Shown here: positions 60,077-64,000 of the stretch, piece after piece
Layout: each line of letters starts with the position of its first letter
How positions within the stretch are numbered: the first letter of the stretch is position 1
Source: Bacteroidales bacterium UBA4231
GTDB lineage: Bacteria; Bacteroidota; Bacteroidia; Bacteroidales; UBA932
Reading direction: 5' to 3'
DNA: 64,000 nt
Assembly: GCA_002396335.1 (NCBI GenBank)
Contig: DGXN01000021.1
Span: 1 to 64,000, forward strand
Notes under the pieces: generated by a model
The model's input: only the letters and a program-made list of their open reading frames with translations
What the model was told of the DNA's origin: nothing
The model's database searches: none
Position numbers and translations under genes: made by a program

Positions 60077-61251
60077 TATACGTATGCTCCCATCTTGAGG
60101 ATGTTCACTTCCCCTTCCGTCAGGTAGCGCCAGTCGCTCTTCTTGAGGCCTTTCTTGGTGAGGCCGGCGAAGTAGACGCGGTCCAGGGCGCGGACCTCAT
60201 AGCCCAGGGATTCGAAGATGCGGCGGACGATGCGGTTCTTGCCGGAGTGGATTTCGATGCCCAGCTGGCGGTGGTCGTGCGCGTCGATGAATTCGAGTTC
60301 ATCGGCCGACACGATGCCGTCGGACAGTTCGATGCCGGAGAGAATCTTCTGCTGGTCCTCCTCGGTGAGGGGGGCGTCCAGCACCACCTGGTAAATCTTC
60401 TTCTTGTTATAGGAAGGATGGGTGAGGTGTTCGGCCATTTCGCCGTCGTTGGTGAACATCAGGACGCCGGTGGTGTTCTTGTCCAGCCGGCCGACGGGGA
60501 ACACGCGGGTAGGGCAGCCCTTCAGGAGGTCCATGACGGTCTTTTCGGCATGGGGGTCGCTGGCGGTGGTGACATAGCCTTTGGGCTTGTTCATCACGAT
60601 GTATACTTTCTCTTCCCCTTTGAGGCGCTGTCCGTTGAAGCGGACGTCGTCGGTGAGGATGTTCACTTTGGTACCCAGTTCGGTGACCACTTCGCCGTTG
60701 ACGGTCACGACGCCGCTCTGGATGAGGGTATCGGCCTCTCTGCGGGAGCAGACGCCGGAGTTGGCGATGAATTTATTCAGGCGCACCACTTCCTGGATTT
60801 CGGTGGGGGCGGTGTCGTCGTCGCTGTAGCGGCCGTTCACCTGGGGCTTGCGGCTGAGCATGGCGCTCATGCCCTCTTCGGCCTTGCTGCGCTTGGCGTA
60901 GGGCTTTGCGGAACCGCCGAAGGACGGTTTCCCGTAGCCGCTTTTGCGGGGACGGTCGCCGAAAGTACGGGGCTTGTCCCCATAGGTGCGGGCTTTTTTG
61001 TCAGCGAATCCGGCGGGTTTGTCCCCGTAGGTACGGGGCTTGTCGCCGTAGGTGCGCGGTTTGTCCCCATAGGTGCGGGGCTTGTCCCCGAATGCGCGGG
61101 GTTTGTCTCCATAAGTGCGGGGCTGGTAATGCCGGGCCGGCCGGTCTTCGGAGTCGAAACTGCGGCTGGTGCTGTAATCTACTTTTTCTGCGTGGCCTTC
61201 ATAGGCTTTCCGTACGATGTGTTTTCTCGTACCTTTTTTGTTTTCTTCCAT
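60076..61251 (-). CDS. RluB-like 23S rRNA pseudouridine synthase with repeat-rich N-terminus
   Basis: 391 residues. Residues about 40-115 are a disordered basic region made of a 7-residue repeat, PRTYGDK and variants (PRAFGDK, PRTFGDR), i.e. a 21-bp tandem DNA repeat at about 60970-61125. Then an S4 RNA-binding domain (VRLNKFIANSGVCSRREAD) and the RsuA/RluB catalytic domain with FPVGRLDKNTTGVL (catalytic Asp). Such tails are usual in Bacteroidetes RluB proteins and probably add RNA affinity. First gene of a five-gene minus-strand cluster. Confidence 0.93.
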   Translation of the reverse strand: MEENKKGTRKHIVRKAYEGHAEKVDYSTSRSFDSEDRPARHYQPRTYGDKPRAFGDKPRTYGDKPRTYGDKPRTYGDKPAGFADKKARTYGDKPRTFGDRPRKSGYGKPSFGGSAKPYAKRSKAEEGMSAMLSRKPQVNGRYSDDDTAPTEIQEVVRLNKFIANSGVCSRREADTLIQSGVVTVNGEVVTELGTKVNILTDDVRFNGQRLKGEEKVYIVMNKPKGYVTTASDPHAEKTVMDLLKGCPTRVFPVGRLDKNTTGVLMFTNDGEMAEHLTHPSYNKKKIYQVVLDAPLTEEDQQKILSGIELSDGIVSADELEFIDAHDHRQLGIEIHSGKNRIVRRIFESLGYEVRALDRVYFAGLTKKGLKKSDWRYLTEGEVNILKMGAYV

Positions 61252-61301
61252 AAATGATGACCCTCACGGGCTGTTAAAAATTAATGATGCGACTCACGTC
61301 G

Positions 61302-62090
61302 TTATTTGAGTTTGAAGATATACGTTATGGTTCCGGTCTGGACGGCGGGTGCGCTGGCGTCCATGTTGAAATGGGCTTTCAGGGCAGCGGAACGGGCTGC
61401 ATTCCAGAGGGTTTTGTCGGTGACGGTGGTGCCTTCCGCGCCGGCGATGGCTTCGGTGACATTGCCGTACTGGTCCACTTTCACCTGCACGACGACGATG
61501 CCTTGTTCCTGGGTCCCATAGCTGGGCTTGGGCAGTGACCCCACGACATTGCGGCCTTTCACGTGGGCGTTGGCGCTGCCTTCCGCCTTGCCTTCCCGGG
61601 TGTTGCCGTCCGGCTGTCCGGCCTTGAAGCCTTCAGATGCCTCGGAGGCGCTGTGGGGCGCCGTGGCGGCATTGTCTTTCGGGGACATGCCGGGGAAAGA
61701 GGCGCGGGGGTCCAGCTTGGGCTCTTCCACCTTCGGGGTGGGGACTTCCACGTCGCCGTGGCTGTCCGGCCGGGTGGCGGGCGTGGTGTTGGACCGGTCG
61801 TTCACATGGGGCGATTCGGCCTTCTGGACCAGTTCCACGGGCTTGGTAAGGTCCACTTCCTCTGCCTGGGGCTGGCGGCCCACACGGGTGATGACGGGCC
61901 TTTGAAGTTCCGTCTCTTCTTCAAATTCTATCAGAAGGGAGGTGCGCTCCGGGGGCGGCGGGTCCAGGTATTTGAGCCCGGAGGTAAGGAGCAGCACCAG
62001 GGCCAGGGCATGGAAAACCAGCGTGACCACGATGCCGGTCACGTTGGCGTTTTTCTCTCGTTGCTCTCTGGTTCGCTGGTAGGGTTGCAT
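61302..62090 (-). CDS. tonB: TonB-family energy transducer
   Basis: 262 residues. Short cytoplasmic N-terminus (MQPYQRTREQREKNANV), one membrane helix about 18-40, acidic/proline-rich periplasmic spacer with PTPKVEEPKLDPR, and a C-terminal TonB/TolA-like domain (GIVVVQVKVDQYGNVTEAIAG). Transmits proton-motive force to outer membrane transporters such as the SusC protein at 7683-11501. Encoded 3 bp after exbD. The C-terminal domain is more like the TonB-family type of gliding/transport clusters than E. coli TonB. Confidence 0.88.
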   Translation of the reverse strand: MQPYQRTREQREKNANVTGIVVTLVFHALALVLLLTSGLKYLDPPPPERTSLLIEFEEETELQRPVITRVGRQPQAEEVDLTKPVELVQKAESPHVNDRSNTTPATRPDSHGDVEVPTPKVEEPKLDPRASFPGMSPKDNAATAPHSASEASEGFKAGQPDGNTREGKAEGSANAHVKGRNVVGSLPKPSYGTQEQGIVVVQVKVDQYGNVTEAIAGAEGTTVTDKTLWNAARSAALKAHFNMDASAPAVQTGTITYIFKLK

Positions 62091-62093
62091 GCT

Positions 62094-62504
62094 TTACTCG
62101 GGCTGGGTGGCCAGAATGACTTTGTAGTGATTCCGCTTGGCGATATTCATAATCTGTACCACTTCTCCCACCGGGACGCTCTGGTCGGAGAAAATGGAGA
62201 AAGTGGGGTCTTCTTCCTGCGAAAGGAGGCCGATGAGCTGGGCTTCCACCTCATCGTAGGGGAGCGGGTCCTGGTCTCCGTTGATGTGGTAGGTGTAGGT
62301 CTCGTCGCCCCAGTCTTTGATGCTCACGCTCACCGTGGCCTTGGCGTTTACCTGTCCCGTGGATTTGGGGAGGAGGAGCTTCAGGGCGTTGGGGTTGATG
62401 AGCGTGGAGGTCACCAGGAAGAAGATCAGCAGGAGGAACACGATATCCGTCATCGAGGATACCGAGAACTGCGCGTCCACCTTGGTGTTTCTCTTCAGTG
62501 CCAT
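62094..62504 (-). CDS. exbD: ExbD/TolR-family biopolymer transport protein
   Basis: 136 residues. Cytoplasmic KRNTKVDAQFSVSSMTDIVFLLLIFFLVTS with the conserved Asp in the membrane helix, then a periplasmic domain. Works with ExbB as the proton-driven stator. 4 bp after exbB and 3 bp before tonB. Confidence 0.95.
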   Translation of the reverse strand: MALKRNTKVDAQFSVSSMTDIVFLLLIFFLVTSTLINPNALKLLLPKSTGQVNAKATVSVSIKDWGDETYTYHINGDQDPLPYDEVEAQLIGLLSQEEDPTFSIFSDQSVPVGEVVQIMNIAKRNHYKVILATQPE

Positions 62505-62508
62505 AATG

Positions 62509-63234
62509 CTATTCTTCGCCGGGTTCGTGGAGGACGATGTCGATGAATTCCAAGGTGGAGCTTTCCATCTTGTACACCAGGTCGCTCACTTTGGAGGTGA
62601 GCCAGTTGTAGCCGAAGTAGGCGATGATACCTACGATGAGGCCGCCCACGGTGGTGAGCATGGCGGTGTAGATACCGTCGCTGAGGAGGGTGATATCAAT
62701 GTTGTTGCCGGCTTTGGACATGTTGAAGAAAGCCTGCACCATACCCATCACCGTACCCAGGAAACCGATCATGGGCGCACCGCCGGCGATGGTGGCCAGC
62801 AGCGGAAGCCCTTTCTCCAGGCGGGCGACTTCCACGTTGCCGATGTTCTCGATGGCGCTCTGGATGTCGGCCATGGGGCGGCCCATGCGGTGGATGCCGG
62901 TCTCGATCATGCGGGCGACGGGGTTGTCGTATTTGCGGCAGAGGGTGACGGCGCTCTTGACCTTGCCGTCATTCATGTAGTCGCGGATGTCCTGCATGAA
63001 GTGAGGGTCGATCTTGGAGGCGTTTTTGATCATCCACCATTTGCGGCCGATCAGGTAAATCGCGAGGATGCTGAGGGCCAGCAGGACCCACATCAGGGGA
63101 CCGCCCATGTTGAACATGGACCAGAGGCTCTCGGACATCTGGGTGGGCTGCACGGGAGCCACCGTTTCTGCGGGCTGGGTGAGGCTGTCAAGGACGGCAG
63201 CCGCCGTGTCTGTCTGAAGTAGAGGGAATAACAT
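62509..63234 (-). CDS. exbB: ExbB/TolQ/MotA-family proton channel protein
   Basis: 241 residues. Periplasmic N-terminal leader, then three membrane helices at about 45-65, 140-165 and 185-215, with the family block GGAPMIGFLGTVMGMVQAF and the following AMLTTVGGLIVGIIAYFGYN. First gene of exbB-exbD-tonB, with a -7 box 34 bp upstream. Confidence 0.96.
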   Translation of the reverse strand: MLFPLLQTDTAAAVLDSLTQPAETVAPVQPTQMSESLWSMFNMGGPLMWVLLALSILAIYLIGRKWWMIKNASKIDPHFMQDIRDYMNDGKVKSAVTLCRKYDNPVARMIETGIHRMGRPMADIQSAIENIGNVEVARLEKGLPLLATIAGGAPMIGFLGTVMGMVQAFFNMSKAGNNIDITLLSDGIYTAMLTTVGGLIVGIIAYFGYNWLTSKVSDLVYKMESSTLEFIDIVLHEPGEE

Positions 63235-63268
63235 ATATCGTCGTTTTTATATTTTTCGCTTCAAACTG

Positions 63269-63276
63269 CAAAGATA
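63269..63276 (-). promoter_or_regulatory. -7 box of exbB-exbD-tonB
   Basis: TATCTTTG on the minus strand, 34 bp before ATG 63234 and just after the batE terminator. Confidence 0.55.
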
Positions 63277-63301
63277 CAAAAAAAGCCGTGAATTTCACGG
63301 C
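63277..63301 (-). terminator. Rho-independent terminator of the batE-like gene
   Basis: GCCGTGAAATTCACGGC (63301-63285, self-complementary) followed on the minus strand by a run of T. It separates the batE-like gene from exbB. Confidence 0.8.
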
Positions 63302-63315
63302 TCTAAATCATAGAT

Positions 63316-64000
63316 TTAAATAATTTCAAGATCCTTCCCCGGTATCCATCCCTGGCGGCCGTCGGCAATCTCGATCTGCGAGAAGCCGGATACGTTGTCA
63401 AGGACCTTGACGCGGGTGCCTTCGTGCAGGATGAAAAGGTCTTTGGCGCTGCCTTCCGACGGGGAGCTCTTCACCGAAGAGACGGGGCGCATCACGATGG
63501 CCTGGTCCTGCCGGAGGGCCTCGGAACGCTGCCACCGGGCGAAGTCCCAGCCCAGGAAGGCGATGAGGAAGGCGGCGATGGCGCCGAAGAAGCCCCATCT
63601 GCGCAGCGCGGAGGAACTGCCGAGAAGGAACAGCAGCACCAGGGCGACGGTGAGGGCGAAAAACAGGATGGAAATCACAGCCCAGGTATTGGAGGGCAGC
63701 AGGTAGCAGAGGGCATGGCCCCACTGCTCGAAGAAGATTTCCGGCACTTCGTCAATCCGGTCCTGGGTGAGGGCACGGGCATATTCGAGGTTGTAGCGGA
63801 TGTCGGCGTCAGAGGGGTCCAGCCGGAGGGCCCTTTCATACCAGAGGATGGCGGGCGCGATTTCTCCGCTCTTGAAATAGGCGTTGCCCAGGTTGTAGTA
63901 TAACTCCTTGGACATGAGACCGGTGGCGCGGACGTCCTCCCAGTCCTTCAGGGCCTTGGCGTAGTCTCCTTCAGTGTAGGCATGGACGCCGGAAAGCCAG
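63316..64000 (-). CDS. batE: BatE-like protein: TPR plus membrane helices plus SH3-like domain (cut by window edge)
   Basis: Partial; the frame is open to base 64000 with no start. N-terminal TPR units are visible (TEGDYAKALKDWEDV, then LYYNLGNAYFKSGEIAPAILWYERALRLDP), two hydrophobic helices (about 63700-63570), then a C-terminal bacterial SH3-like domain (VKVLDNVSGFSQIEIADGRQGWIPGKDLEII). This is the layout of BatE of the Bacteroides aerotolerance (Bat) operon; the rest of that operon would lie beyond the window. Its terminator is at 63277-63301. Confidence 0.85.
   Translation of the reverse strand, partial: WLSGVHAYTEGDYAKALKDWEDVRATGLMSKELYYNLGNAYFKSGEIAPAILWYERALRLDPSDADIRYNLEYARALTQDRIDEVPEIFFEQWGHALCYLLPSNTWAVISILFFALTVALVLLFLLGSSSALRRWGFFGAIAAFLIAFLGWDFARWQRSEALRQDQAIVMRPVSSVKSSPSEGSAKDLFILHEGTRVKVLDNVSGFSQIEIADGRQGWIPGKDLEII

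Noticed and set aside
60970..61125. 21-bp tandem repeat in the rluB-like gene as related to the intergenic 21-bp array
   Set aside because: It encodes PRTYGDK repeats in a known disordered tail; the DNA sequence shares no core with CACCTGCRCC. The equal period is explained by seven codons.
1..64000. tRNA, rRNA, prophage or conjugative element genes
   Set aside because: I scanned the intergenic gaps and coding annotations and found no cloverleaf-like segments, integrase, phage structural or tra genes. The only mobile-element protein is the transposase at 42686-43618.

Overview
This is a gene-dense, fairly high-GC chromosomal segment of a member of the Bacteroidales. The evidence is a SusC/SusD outer-membrane uptake locus, lipoprotein signal peptides on many secreted proteins, Bacteroidetes-type promoters (a TANNTTTG -7 box, twice with TTTG 19 bp upstream), a Bacteroidetes-style split of core genes (cysS-xthA, a ParC-type topoisomerase, paired deoxynucleoside kinases) and many glycoside hydrolases. 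The genus cannot be fixed from sequence alone. No tRNA, rRNA, CRISPR array or prophage was seen.

Layout. 1-1888 is the 3' part of rpoC. 2217-11501 (minus) is a five-gene uptake locus: a SusC transporter carrying a C-terminal OmpA peptidoglycan-binding domain, SusD, a zinc metallohydrolase lipoprotein, a DUF4302-like lipoprotein and a BACON lipoprotein. 11718-12902 is a divergent lipoprotein. 13101-16697 is a secreted three-gene operon: SGNH esterase, endonuclease/phosphatase-fold lipoprotein, and a fusion of histidine phosphatase with a phosphodiester glycosidase. 16855-18768 (minus) holds a tandem double esterase and a tiny membrane peptide. 18835-26743 is housekeeping plus membrane genes (cysS, xthA, threonine aldolase, PfkB kinase, LPG-synthase-like flippase, aroE). 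26817-33021 holds ssb, a GH29 fucosidase, an SpoU methyltransferase, lysS and a DIP1984-family gene followed by a probable structured RNA. 33193-38635 has a GH13-GH97 (SusA/SusB-like) starch pair and a nucleoside-kinase-like protein. 38647-42492 is an oxidoreductase and uvrA.

42493-45275 is the accessory region: a REP-associated tyrosine transposase between two copies of its palindromic repeat, then an AT-rich insert bounded by a 22-bp direct repeat at the 3' end of an acetyltransferase gene. 45245-48925 (minus) has the acetyltransferase, an acyl-CoA ligase and two deoxynucleoside kinases. 48999-50455 holds a metallo-hydrolase and birA. 50465-54736 (minus) is GH3 and recJ. 55113-61251 (minus) is rluB-like, era, parC, an esterase and aroK. 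61302-63234 (minus) is exbB-exbD-tonB, which would energise SusC-type transporters. The edge cuts a batE-like gene.

The intergenic DNA is unusually rich in structured repeats: a 105-bp dispersed element (three copies, all exactly 105 bp), a GGGGTGCACCT palindrome (three copies), REPs of the transposase (three copies), a 21-bp-period array before the fucosidase, and twin 35-bp operator-like inverted repeats before the GH13-GH97 operon. The best candidates for something new are the SusC-OmpA fusion, the phosphatase-glycosidase fusion, the insertion at the acetyltransferase 3' end, and the repeat families.
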